Below, in pieces: positions 48,931-61,100 of a stretch of DNA of 64,000 nucleotides. Source of the DNA: Pogostemon cablin (Eukaryota > Streptophyta > Magnoliopsida > Lamiales > Lamiaceae). The first letter of the stretch is position 1. Each line of letters starts with the position of its first letter. Below the pieces are notes generated by a model. The model worked only from the letters and a program-made list of their open reading frames with translations. It did no database searches and had not been told where the DNA came from. A program made the translations under genes and the position numbers. The DNA is taken from the NCBI GenBank assembly GCA_023678885.1, contig CM043002.1, positions 1,630,022 to 1,694,021 on the forward strand, given 5' to 3'.

Positions 48931-49854
48931 TTGTAGGTTAACAATATATAGCAATGAAGAAGCCATAGATATTTGACAAAACATGACATCAACACCTTTT
49001 TGGAATCACATATATAATATACAGAATAATAGTAAATTCATAAATATTAAAAGGTATAATAGAAGAGTAAACTTTGATGAAGTCAGAAGTTCACACCTAA
49101 AAACAATAAGCATCACTAAAACAGCAACTCAGGATCAAAATCTAAATCTAGCCATTGGTGATGGAATTAAAAAATGATTACAAAGACATGTCATAAAATA
49201 TCAACTAGCTCAGTGATATGACTACTACATCATGTTAGTATAGGTTTCTAAATAGAATTACAAGAGTAATTGCTATGAATTATACTATTTAGGGCAATTA
49301 ATTTTCTTTTCTTACCAGAAGCCAACTAATTATACATCAAGTAACTTAAGTGTTACAGCGGTAAATCAATATCAAATAATAACACAAATAGCAATGAAGA
49401 AGACTTAACAATATAATAATTCTTAAAGGAATTGTTCAAATAGCACAATTGCAGAAAGTGAAAAGAATAACAAAAAATGAACTTGAGTCATCCAAAGAAA
49501 TATTTACCTTCAATCTAATGATATACTCATCCCCTTTCTCAACAAAAAAGACATTAAAATTCTCAAACTCATCCTCCAAATATTCGACGAAATGAACTTT
49601 TCCGGCGTCATCGTTTCCCTCTTTCCGCCGCCGACATCAATTTCTCCGCCACTTCAGAGCCTTCTCCTCATCGCCGGCCTGAGGCTTCGACTTGATTAGC
49701 TTGATCCACTTCTTCAGCTGAGATTACCTAGATGAAATAAAACCACATAGAAGAAATTTGGAAAGATAAGGTTTGTAATCGCCAGGGAGAAAGGGTGAAA
49801 TCACACACTGTAATGTGGTGAAGAAAATGAAATTTTAGGATTTTTTAGAGTGTT
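48931..49854. other. Right interior of the MULE-like region
   Basis: No confident gene. On the minus strand 49730-49510 a GC-richer patch contains a frame reading VHFVEYLEDEFENFNVFFVEKGDEYIIRL, which could be an upstream exon of the FAR1-like gene; I cannot confirm it. Confidence 0.35.
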
Positions 49855-50695
49855 GTTATTTGCACACCCGTACTTATTAAATACACCTCATTTATTAAAT
49901 ACACACCCTCTTGAATTTTTTATTTTTAATTTTTATTATATACACACCTCTAAAATTTCAAAATTACCCTTTTATAATTAATATATACACACCTTCATCT
50001 CCTTTCTATCTTATTCTGTCAGGTTTATCATTCATATATACGTTAGCAATCAAATGGTTTTTTATCATTCATATATCACCGGCCTTGCACTCTATAATTA
50101 ATTATCTGTATGATGAATTAAAACATTTATTTTTATTTTTAAATGTAATTAATGTATCTAAAATTTAATTGATTATGAATTTGGGTTAATCCATCGATGA
50201 ATCAAATTTGTGGGAAGTAGAACATAAGGTTTTTCAATTTGGAGGAATGAATAAATCATATGGAAAGAACAAGAAATTAGTGGTGGTGGTAGGAGGCAGA
50301 TTCCTCGGCTCCTTAATGGCCAAGCTACTCAAAAAAAAAATTTAATTGATTCGAAGGAGTATTTTGAAATCCTGTGGGAAAGTTTGAGAATAAAGATTGA
50401 TTAAATAAATTTTATTCATCATGAGATTCATGAATCACTGGATCAAAAATCATAAAAGACTATTTATAACTGTTATTTGATCTCATTAACGAAAAAATTG
50501 ACTTATCCATTTTTCCTTATTAACACTACGACAAAAAGACTGCTGGAATTGGGATTAAAAAGTTTGCAGGAGAAAAGGAAATTTGGAGATGAATATAGAG
50601 TGTGTATTTAATAATTTTAAGGGTAATTTAAATTTTTAACAAATGGTGTGTATTTAATAGAAGGAGATATGCATTTAAGATTATTTTTATTTATT
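49855..50695. mobile_element. MITE-like element with long inverted ends
   Basis: The left end (ttattaaatacacctc...ttattaaatacacacc...aaattacccttt, 49870-49975) recurs inverted at about 50585-50695 (gtgtgtatttaataattttaagggtaattt...ggtgtgtatttaatag). About 0.8 kb, non-coding, nested within the MULE-like region. Superfamily not assigned. Confidence 0.6.
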
Positions 50696-50913
50696 TATTT
50701 AACCTATTTAGTGATGGGCCGGGTTGGACGCACGATATTGAGTCCGTGCACCCGGACACACAAGAGCCTCACTCATCAAAAACAAAAATTTGTGTGACCA
50801 TGGTGACAAAAGAATGTAGGTATGTACGCCCAAATACAATTTTTACACTTTTAGAATTGAATGTTATGTTTTTTTAGTATAAAAACATACCCTCTTAATA
50901 AGTAAAAATAAAA

Positions 50914-51121
50914 TACTCCCTCCATCCGCTTCTAAAAGTATTCATTTTATTATTTTTGGTTTCCGCTTCAAAGGGATCTATTTCCCTTATTTAATAAAAA
51001 AGTACACAATATGACACACCATTTCCCTCTAATACAACTATCCACTTTACGTATAATAATAATAATTCTTAATCCACGTGCAAAAAACAAATGGATACCT
51101 TAGAACTGGACGGAGGGAGTA
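50914..51121. mobile_element. Stowaway MITE 4
   Basis: Starts tactccctccatccgcttct and ends agaactggacggagggagta. TA borders. The interior resembles MITE 3 at 7593-7799. Confidence 0.88.
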
Positions 51122-51401
51122 TTTTTCTTTAAAGTCATACTTGCATTAAATAACATTGTTGATGCACTTATTTGTGTTAAAAAAAGAGCTCAGTGGTGAA
51201 GATCCCGCTGCTTTCAAGTAGCAAATGCAACGATGGCGATAGAGAAGTTCGACATGCTTGCCACGAATAACAAAACGATAGTTGATATACAATGAAGTTT
51301 CACATGTTACAGACTTGCATTGCATACACGAAAATTTGGGATCGAAGAGAAGTTTCAGAAAAGGTACAATGCTCGACTGTCTAAGAGGAGACAGAACCTA
51401 A

Positions 51402-53461
51402 CTACGACGTTTCCTGCTGAGGTTCGTCCTGAACCTCAGGCTGAGACACTTCTTGAGCCGAGGTTTCTGCTTGCAAAGGTGCTGATGGGGTTTCAGTCAC
51501 AGCGGGAGCAGAAGCTTCGATGGCTTGTGGAGGTGTAAACTTACTGATGTAGTAACTGAGAGATGGGCCAGAGTAAGTTGCTGCCGTTTGCACCACAGGT
51601 GTAGTCTTGCCGACTAGGAGAAGTACAAAAGAAGCTGCAGCAATGGAGATAAGAGCAATGCCTCCAACTAGAGCCACTGTGTTCTCTGATCCATCAGCAG
51701 ACGAACCTGCACTTCCTGAACTGATTGCGCTCTCTGCAATGTAAACTGCAGGCTGTGTGGAGAAGGGAATCGAGTTCAGTATTCATCAACTCGATGCTGT
51801 TTACATAGTTGCATATAATTTCAAAGAAAACCAAGAAAATGGCACTGAAATGCCTCAAGTGACAAGTTAAAATGCACAACTTGGGACCTTACAATAACCG
51901 AGCTACTATGGATAACAAAATCATGGTCTTCGCAAGAAAACTATACCACTTGTGTATTGAGATATAGAACAACTGAGTCGTGAGTACACAGAAGTCAGAA
52001 AAGTAGGACAGGATGGTGGATGATGCTTGCTCAGTTAATCATCCTTCTCAATGTTCACATATTTGATGTTCAAATGAATACGAAAGCTAAACACCTATAT
52101 CAGTATCTCAATACCAGATCTAAATCTTACAAACTTAACATAATCACAACTACGTTTCATGAGAAAAAAAAAGAATTTCAGCAGACAAGGGTGTTATTTG
52201 CTCACCTCAACAGAATATATGTTTGTCTGTCCTGCAGTGTCCTTCTCTACATATCCCGTCCAACCCTTCTTTCGTGGTGGAAATGTGCCGACCACTTTAG
52301 TTTTCTCACCAGCTAACCATTCCATGCTCACTTTCCCAACCTGTTTCAGTTTTTAATAAACTATTACTCCAACTTGGATAGCAGGTGAATCTTGTATGCT
52401 ATGTACGTCCACCTAATTGAACACCAACAGTAATCCAATAATCGCAACCATAGCCAATTATCACATTATGAGACCTCCACAAAAGTAATTGGAAGAGTAA
52501 ACCAAGAAATGGCATGAATGTGCATACATTCAGCCAAAAGAAGACAAAGACAACTCAAGTCTAATGCAAATACTTGGAATAAAAACATGATAGTATAGAA
52601 AATCAAGTAATTCAGCACACTTCTCTCATGTTCAAATGCAAATATCCCACAACTCTGAGCTCTGACATAATACATCATAATAGATGAGTTAAAAAAGAAC
52701 CTAAAACCAAATGAAGTGAAATTGGAAATCAAAACATGATAATGTGGAAAATCAGCATAATTCTCTCACTTAAGTATCATCTCTCATCCTCAGATGCAAC
52801 AATCCCACACCTCTGACACAAGTGCATCATAATAGATGAGCCAAAAAGGAACCAAAAAAGTAAAATCCAATGAAGTCTAATGCAAAATTTGGAAATCATC
52901 TAAACATGATGATGTGGAAAATCAAGAAAATCAGCACAATTCTCCCAATTCAGCATCATCTTTCATCCAAACTGTAAAAATCCCACAACTCTGACACAAG
53001 TGCATCATAATAGATGAGCCAAAAAGGCATCTAAAATCCAATGAAGCCTAATGCAAAAATTGGAAATGATCAAAACATTAATAAATTAGCACAATTCTCT
53101 CACTTCAGCATCATCTATCCCACAACTATGACACTAGTGCATCACAATACATGGGCCTCAATTTCAAATTCTCATCCAAAAATCACTTACAAAACACACA
53201 AAAAAAAACAGCCCCAAATCCAACAAAGACAGATTATCCGCAGAAAACTCAAGAAATTGCAAAAGGGTTCTCCTCTAAAAAAATGACCTCTTTATCAGGG
53301 GCACATTCTTCAGTATTACAATCCTCAGCTTCATCCGAAGAAGCTCTCACTCTGAAGCCACACCGCCTCCGTTTGAACTCGAACTTATTGAGCAACAATC
53401 GACCACTGCTTGGCGATGCAGATATGGCGCAACTGCTTCCTGACAGTGCACATGCCATCAT
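51402..53461 (-). CDS. MPH1: Thylakoid proline-rich protein, MPH1 type
   Basis: Three exons: 53461-53288, 52340-52206, 51752-51402; 660 nt, 219 residues. In Arabidopsis MPH1 (At5g07020) is a thylakoid membrane protein that protects photosystem II under high light. Seen: a Ser/Arg-rich N-terminus (about residues 1-38) typical of a chloroplast transit peptide, an acidic stretch (DEAEDCNTEECAPDKEV), a conserved middle part (VSMEWLAGEKTKVVGTFPP, GWTGYVEKDTAGQTN), AESAISSGSAGSSADGSENT, one membrane segment (about residues 130-152, VALVGGIALISIAAASFVLLLVG), YSGPSLSYYISKF, and a Pro/Glu/Gln-rich tail. Two ATGs lie in tandem at 53461 and 53458; either can start. The match rests on recalled family sequence. 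The first intron carries tandem repeats. Confidence 0.85.
52590..53160. repeat. Four-copy tandem repeat in MPH1 intron 1
   Basis: Imperfect units of about 140-180 bp, each with 'tcccacaactctgacac', 'gtgcatcataatagatgag', 'aatccaatgaag' and 'cacaattctctcacttcagcatcatct', begin near 52648, 52804, 52981 and 53118. Non-coding; open frames in it are by chance. Confidence 0.8.
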
Positions 53462-53590
53462 GTATATATATACGTGTATGTGTGTGTCAATTTGGCAATT
53501 CAAGAAATGTTTTACGCAAACTGCTGCAGATTTTACTTCTGAAGCAGCAGCTTGTGACGTATCAGAATCAAGAATCAGTGGTTTTTGAGT

Positions 53591-53599
53591 TTTATATTT
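53591..53599 (-). promoter_or_regulatory. Candidate MPH1 TATA box
   Basis: The minus strand reads AAATATAAA about 130 bp upstream of the ATG. A start site about 30 bp further would give a leader of about 100 nt. Tentative. Confidence 0.4.
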
Positions 53600-53699
53600 G
53601 GAGAGGAAGGAAGATCTTGGTTTTGTGGTGTTCAGGGTTTGGCTCCAAAGTTGTGTGGTTGGTTTTGAATGGATCTTAAGTTGCTCAGTTGGTTTTGCT

Positions 53700-54547
53700 C
53701 TGTCCAAGAAAAAATAAAAATAAAATAAATAACATGTAGTATTCAAAATATTTTTCTTTACCTTACAAAAAATTAAAAAGCAAATCATATTTTTCTTTGT
53801 CTTTATATTTTTATTTTATCAATTTCCTTTAATTTAATTATTTTTGTTGAAAAATAAGTTTTTCAACTTTTAAATTGTGGAAAATTTTATTCTAATGAGG
53901 GTTAAAATTATAAAAAAACTAATTATGAAACAAAAAAAATCAAACTATTAAATTTGATTAAAAAAAACAATAATAAAAATGTTTCTGATACAATGGGCAG
54001 TCTTTAAATGACACAATTTCATACTTTCACAATTAATTATCATTTTTTTAAGTGTTATAGCACTTTTTATCATGGCAAAAACTATTATACATGTGTTATC
54101 ACTTTTTATTATGACAAAAACTATTATACACGTGTTTTAATGTACAACCGGGTTGACCCAAGGTCCCAAATCCGTGAACCAAAGTATATTTTTAATAAAA
54201 ATTAGAGTTGCTCTCCTATCCCCATGTGCAACATTTTATTTTAAATGGTATACACTTTCAAAAAAGAAATTCCAGAAAATAAATGATACTATACATTAAT
54301 ACTAAAGAATATTTTGGTGCACGGTGTTTTCGGAGCATACAAGTTTTAGCTTTAAAATTAATCCAAATTAATTTATTGAGCCCTAATTTAATTTCACATT
54401 CCTCTTTCTCATTTTCACGATTCTGCAGTGTATCTAGTGTACCTGTGTACTTGGGGATTTCGGGTGGTTATTGAATTTATTTTTAATTATTTTATTTTAT
54501 TGAGTAGTGGGATTAAAAAAAATTCTAATCTAAATAGTTTAGATTAT
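53700..54547. other. Intergenic DNA, no gene seen
   Basis: AT-rich. 'ttatcatggcaaaaactattatacatgtg' near 54067 is repeated near 54106. A CT-rich leader-like stretch lies near 54400-54440 but no gene follows. Confidence 0.45.
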
Positions 54548-54827
54548 GACAAATTCTCTTGTGAGACACTATTTACATGAGACGGTTCGTGAGACGTGTT
54601 AAAGTATATCTATTATTTAGATAAAGTATGTTTAATTGTTGTTAAAGTATGTTTTCTAAAATATGCTGGATTATGCATTAAAGTATGATTTCAGCGTGTT
54701 ATAATATAATTTATTATTGACATACTTTAACTACAAATAATCATACTTTAATTCTACAATAAACATACTTTAGTGATGGGTCGACCCGTCTCACACCCGT
54801 CCTCCAAATAACCCAAGAGAGTTTCTT
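54548..54827. mobile_element. MULE-type MITE, copy 2
   Basis: Same element as 785-1060: starts gacaaattctcttgtgagac and ends acccaagagagtttctt. Flanks ttagattat (54539-54547) and ttggattat (54828-54836) are a 9 bp target duplication with one mismatch. The interior aligns well with copy 1 (ttaaagtat, tgttaaagtatgtttt, gggtcgacccgtctcac). Confidence 0.82.
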
Positions 54828-55126
54828 TTGGATTATATAGGTGCCCCCATCGCACCACAATTTAACTCTAAATTCAAATATAATTAATCAATTAATTGTA
54901 TAATAAAATTCTTTCGGTTGCACGCTTGGAAAATACTACTAATTAACTAAAAACAAAAAAGAAAAAGAATGATCTAGTCCATCTAGAGTACGAGAGTCGA
55001 GAGTACCGTAATTTAGTTTCCTCGGACATACAAGTTCAAATATAGGCCCAATAAATAGGCCCACGTTGACAGATAAAATAATCCACTGTACCGCCGATAC
55101 GCAGAACATTTCCCGGTAAATTTCAG

Positions 55127-55137
55127 TTTGGCGCCAA
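55127..55137 (+). promoter_or_regulatory. E2F site upstream of the BRCT gene
   Basis: TTTGGCGCCAA, a palindromic match to the E2F consensus TTTSSCGC, lies 56-66 bp before the ATG. E2F/DP factors drive S-phase and DNA-repair genes in plants. A second weaker motif, TTTCCCGG, begins near 55109, and an AACGG core (MSA-like) is on the minus strand near 55172. Confidence 0.7.
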
Positions 55138-55192
55138 GAATATCCAATATCCCTCCACCGCTCCTCTCCGCCGTTGGTTGGAATTGCATAGA

Positions 55193-58100
55193 ATGGATGT
55201 CTTATCTGGATTCCGTCCTCCTCAGTTCTCGGAGGTGAGAAAATCTCCAGTTATTACTTTTTCCGGCTCTCTGGCGCCGTATTATAATCATAATCCTTGT
55301 TTTCATTCTAACTGCTCTTTTCCATGTATTTTCTGCAATTATTTCGAGTGGCTACTTTGATTTATTATTCTTTTCATTTTGAGATACAGTTCAGGTTATG
55401 GACCGTGTATCAATGATTTATTCACTATGTAGAGTTTTAACTGCTTTGTATAATCTAATTTTGTGCTTGTACGTAGCGCCGTGGTCTTGAAAGATTTAAT
55501 TATAAATTTTTATAACGATCATTGAACGTGGATCTTATTTGAGGTCTTGCAGGATGATGCGTGGTTGCCAGCATGGCTCCAGAAATTCAATGGTGAACGC
55601 TTGGATGTGGAGGGCATCAAGGAAGATCACATCACATTTAAGCAGCGGGTTGAGGTAATGAAAATGTTTTGAGTTTAAATAATTTAGTTTAGTTGAATAT
55701 AAAGTATGCGCGTTGAAATTTGGTAGGTTAAGGGGTATCACAAATTAAAGCGTTTTAAGTTTTGTGTTAAAACAAAGTTTTACAAAATGTAAAAGTGAAG
55801 TGGTAAAGTTTTGGTGCTTTGTCTTACCTTGGCTAGTTTACTAAAGTATTTTTCATGATATATGTCTTACGAAATCGACATCCAACTTAGTTTAACTCAG
55901 TCATTACATATTTTCTTGAAAATTCTTGAATTCGCAAAACCCCATTGCATTTTGACAGGAAATGCAACTTCAGAAGAGCATGAGTAATGGGGAATCATTG
56001 AGGGAAGAAGGTGGATGGAACATTGGTCAATTATATATATCCGGGACTGAAAGTTCTCCTTTTATTAGTGCTCAATCAGTTGACAATGTAAAGTTGCTGC
56101 CTGTAAAACAGATCTTGTTTCTGCCTCTGCTCTCTCTATTACATTAACAGTATGATTCTTTGTTTGATATCCTTTTGATTGCTAACAAATATGAGTTTTT
56201 CAACGGCCAAGCTATTATCAAAATCTATTCTAAAAGAGCGACAAATATACCTTCTGCACATCTTTTGCGAACTATGGTCTTTTGTTGGAATATGTAATCT
56301 TTCACTATTTTGTTTCTCAATTATTCCATGTATCACAAATGTTATTCTTCCTTCACTCACTAAATTCTAGCTAGATGTATTCTTTTAAGCTGCTTTTGTA
56401 GATATAGATAGATTTCTGGTACTTAGTCTCTTGATCAAGCTTGACGTTATCTAAATGTTTTTTTCATTGTTATGAATGCTGTAAACTGTAAATCAGATCG
56501 GAATCATCTGGGTTTATTTATTCTCACACGTGCTGCTCAATATCAGTTTATGGTACTTTTCTTAGTGATAATTGATAAACAGATTCAAGAAAATTTTAGG
56601 CCTGCTTTGTCACATGTGCATTTTTCTTCCATTTAGTTTCAGAATCATTACTCTGACTCAAAACCCCATCACTTTTTATGTGAAGACAGATATGGCTTTG
56701 TTCCTGATACAGCGTCACAGTCTGTTGGGTGGCTTTAATCCTGTATTTTAGGACTTTATTCTTGGTCATGAAGTGAAGATCTATGGTGTCTGACCACTAT
56801 TAAGTTTTCTCTTTTATAGGTGGTAAACTTTCATCTTTGTCTGTCATCAGATGACAATTCAGAAGATCTAAGTCTAATTCGTGATGTACATGAAATAGAG
56901 CCCCATTATCCAATTGCCAATCAACCAATTGAAACTTTAGGAATTTTGGGCCAGACGGATGTAAACTTAAGTATGTCTCATGATGCTGGTTTAGTGAATT
57001 GCTCTAAAACAGTGGATCTGGAGAGATGTGTAAACAATGAATTGCTGAAGCATGATGGGAGTATGTATTCTTCTGAAGCTTCTGCTGATGCTGTGGAACT
57101 ATGTATAGCTGCATCTGAGGCCTTGGTAATTAATGAAGTGATCAAGAATGATTTATTAAATAATTCTTCTGCTTCAGCTATACTTGAAGCTTCTCTTCAG
57201 GTGAAACAAGCACGGTTGGAAGTCTGGAAAAACACCTTTGACGACTCAGTTTCATTAATTAACGATACTGATATTTTTTCCGACTTGGATGATGTAACTA
57301 TGGGAAGTGCATATGAAGATTGTGGACTTAAGTTCAATGAGTTACCTGGAAATGAGTTAACTGTATCACAAGTGAAGGATACTTTGGATTCAGAATATGA
57401 TAAAGAATTAGAATATAAGAAGAATGGTGCTTCTGCCATGATTTCTGATAAATCTTATGAGTATAATTATGCTCGCAGAAAGGAGAGTGTCATAGAAAAT
57501 AACATACAATTGAGAAATGATTTGGTGGCAGATCGTGGTAGTCATTCACAGATGGAGGTCCTTGGCAATCCTGAGTGTGATTTGCACGTTAGCATTGGGT
57601 TCCAAAATGATTTCTTGCCGATTGATGATACTCCAGAAGAACTTTATCTGTCAGTTTCAGCAGAGGTTAGAAATGATCCAATCTTTTTGTGGCAATTTGT
57701 CATCTCTTTTTTATTTTATTTTTTTATTTTAATTTTTTTATAAACACATCTGCAAACATGGGTTAGGAAGACCTGTCAGTTTTACGTTCACTATTAGTCT
57801 AATACAAGGCTGGGTAAAATAATGAATAAAATTGAGATATTAAGGAGAAGCCATGAATATGGATATCGTCATGAATTTGCTTACATTCTTTGCCTTCTAC
57901 TCTTCTTTCATGAAATGCATATTTAACTTTTTATCACAACGTACAGTGGTAATGAATTGATGCGCAGTTGCCTTCCCTTAAAATATTGTATCACTCAGAC
58001 CTTGCCTCATATGGGCCGGTTGATGTATGTGTTTGCCCTTATTTCTCTCTACAATCAGTTGCAATTGAGGAGTAGCTCTTAGTTCTTCCCATATTTCTCT

Positions 58101-61100
58101 ACCAATATTGAAGATTTTGATGATTACCCATGCAACCTTATCTTCTGAATCTACACTCATCTCTACTGCAGCTGCTGTCCTTGATTTTCATAATACAGAA
58201 CATCAAATTGGGTTTCAGAGTACTTTTAAGTGGTTTCATTACTGACATATGTGTGGCTGAATTGTTACTGAGCCCTAAAGTTAGATCCTTGCCAGCGAGT
58301 GGAAGCAGATCTAGATTCCATAGACCTTGAAAGTCTATGGAGTTTTATATTCAATTTTGTTTGCAGATAGAAATTTGTAATTTTATGTTTGACTGACTAA
58401 TATAAAGTATCCAAGTGAGCATGCAGAATTTCACATTATTTAGATTTAAACGGCCTACTGATCAGTGTTTTCTCCAACCCCGCAGAAAGGCAATGCATCT
58501 GCCGCAGAAAATAATACCGGTGAAACTAATGTGAGGTCTTCCCTAATGTGGAATCATCAAGATGGGGGTAAATTTTATGTTATATTTCCAAGTCAAGTTT
58601 ATCGCTGTGAGAAAATAATAATATGATTGAAACAAGTTCTTTTCTTTTTGGCAGAAAAAGATAATAGTCTACCATATATAGTCCATGAGCAGTTTCAAAG
58701 CCGTTGGTTTGGTGGTTGGAATGTAAGCGTTGCTTGAAGTTGCATTTATTTGACCTATCACACTATTGTTGTTCATGAAACGCGTTTCCTGAAATGCATT
58801 CTGAAATGTACTCATTGTCTCAATGATTTAAATTGAAAAACAATTGCCTCTTACTCTCTTCTGCTACAATCAAATACTTTTCTGCATTTCTGATTGGTGC
58901 CTTTATATAAATCTTGATTTTGGTATCCAGTGGTAACTAATGCCAAAATAATTTCGGTATAACTAAATGCATTTAGTAATCCATATTGACAATTGTTTGA
59001 GCTGCATTAATTTCAATTAGAGGTAATTTTGTGTAAGTGTCATGTGAATTTCTCTTTCATTGTCCTATCCTGTTTTTGGGTGAAATGCACTTTGTAAATT
59101 CTCTTTGGCGTTCACTTTATATTATATTTATTTGCCTGTAAGTGTGCTTTGTGAATATATGTGTCCCCTCATGGTTGTTCACTAAGTGCCCTGTCATGTG
59201 CTGTACTAGTAGAGTTGTGTAGACTTAGAAGTACACGCCCTCAAACTTTCAAGGAGAGCTTTAATAAAAGTAGTTCCTATTGAAAGTAATTCAGGCATGT
59301 GCGTTCTCAGTGTCATTTTTGGTTCATTTATTACCTTGTAATGTATTATAGTATTACTGTGAGAACTCTATTGTTATTTATGATGCAGATTGTTTCGGGT
59401 ATTCAATTTTTTTCCTGGAATAGTATATGAAGATATTTTGATGTTTATACCTCACAAAATCATTTTAGAGAATTGGCACTTGCATCTTTAGTATCTTATT
59501 CCCAACTATTATTTCTGATTTTTAACATCATAGTGGGAATTGCAAAAGAAGAGCATGACCATCTACTATGTGAATAATAGTTATTAATGACTCGTCTAAA
59601 ATTTTGTTTTCATTTGTAAACAAACTTTGTTTAATCTTAATTTTGTTTGTCTTTCTGAACTTATTCTTTTCCATGTACCTAGATTCAGCAGAATAAAATA
59701 AAGAATGTCACTGCAACACGCAGCATCCCAGAGCCTTTTGTTGGTGAGACAAGCTTCTTTTCAGAATCTGCTGACACTGCTCCAGATGAAAACTCCTTCG
59801 TGCTGAACCATGATAAAGGTGCCATAATAGCTTCTCAATTAAGCACTCCTACTGAAAACTTATCTGAAAGAGATAAGGATGGGGCGCTGCTCTCTCAAGA
59901 TGTAGGATGTTCAATATCTTTGGTAGGCCCTCTTTGCTCTGTTGTGCCATGTAGTATATCTGAGGATATATGTTCCATGCGAGCTATAAACCAAGTAGAT
60001 CAAGTCCTTTCTATAAATTTGGATTGTGCTGATCATAAGAAAGATAATGTGCTGGGAACCTCTCCCTCAGACAATATTCCAGCTAAGGAGGAAAGAACGG
60101 CCAAGCAAATAGCTGAAGATAGTGATGCACAAAATAAAGCTTCTTGGAGATTCACTTCCCTTAAAAATTATAGCACACTGCCTAGGCTTTCTAAGTTCTC
60201 CGAAAAAGATAATTATCAGAAGAAATCGTTCTTCGTACAGAGGATTGCTGAGTTGACTGTCCAGGATACATATAATAGCAACAAGGAGGAAACTTCACAG
60301 ACGGGGGCTGTAATACCAGTTGCAAACAAAGAAAATAACCCTTCTACCTCAGGTCTTGAAAATCATTGGCCCCAACACCATCCCCAGACCATTGTTACTT
60401 CCATGCACAATGTCCGTGAAAAAAATCCAATTGGAAAAGCACAAGAGGAAATATCAGTGAATTTTCTTCCTAGTGAGAAATTGCAGAGGAAGCTGTCACA
60501 TTGCACAATCGAACATTCTCAAAAGTTACCATCCTCAAAACGCGTTCACTTTTCTGAGAAGGAATCTGACATTCCAGACAACAACACTAGGAAGGTGCAA
60601 ACTGCATCAAAACTTGGTAAGTGATTTCTGAATCTTAATTTGACACATAAATTTATAATATCTGATTGTTATACAAGAATGGCTTTGCAAAATCACTGCA
60701 GGTTCTACTACAGCTGCTAAAAGACCAACTAGATCCAGTGCTCGCCTCGAATCCAGAGTCCGGCACCTGGACAGATATCTAAGAACTAACCCGGATAAGG
60801 AGAGGAAAAGGTTGATATTTCAGAACATAGAATTTTTGCTTACTGGGTTTTCTCAACAAAAGGAAAAGGAAATTGAAGGTCTCATTCGAAAATATGGTGG
60901 CATTGTCCTCTCTCAAGTTCCATCCACAAACTTGAATGGAAAGAGGCGTTCTAGGTTGAAGTCTGAGGTCCTTCCAGTTGTTTTATGTTTGAAGAAGGTT
61001 AGTTCCAGTTTGTATCTTTTTCAATCTTCAATTTTATATTATTTTGTTAGTAATAAAGATTTTAATGAATTAGAAAAATTATAAGGGATGAGGAATCACC

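Larger units (their letters stand above)
27225..50772. mobile_element. Probable MULE remnant hosting nested retroelements
   Basis: The left end 27225-27282 (gtgcgtctgggtacacgga...gtgtgcccggatccaaccc) recurs inverted at about 50712-50772 (gggttggacgcacg...gtccgtgcacccggacac). Between them lie FAR1-like transposase remnants (minus strand) on both sides of an inserted LTR element. Removing that insertion leaves an element of about 5.7 kb, a normal MULE size. No clear 9 bp target duplication was found. The inverted ends and the transposase fragment are seen; assigning both to one element is inference. Confidence 0.5.

Noticed and set aside
53151..53588. 145-codon plus-strand ORF over MPH1 exon 1
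   Set aside because: Antisense shadow of the transit-peptide exon, whose minus-strand reading is clearly conserved.
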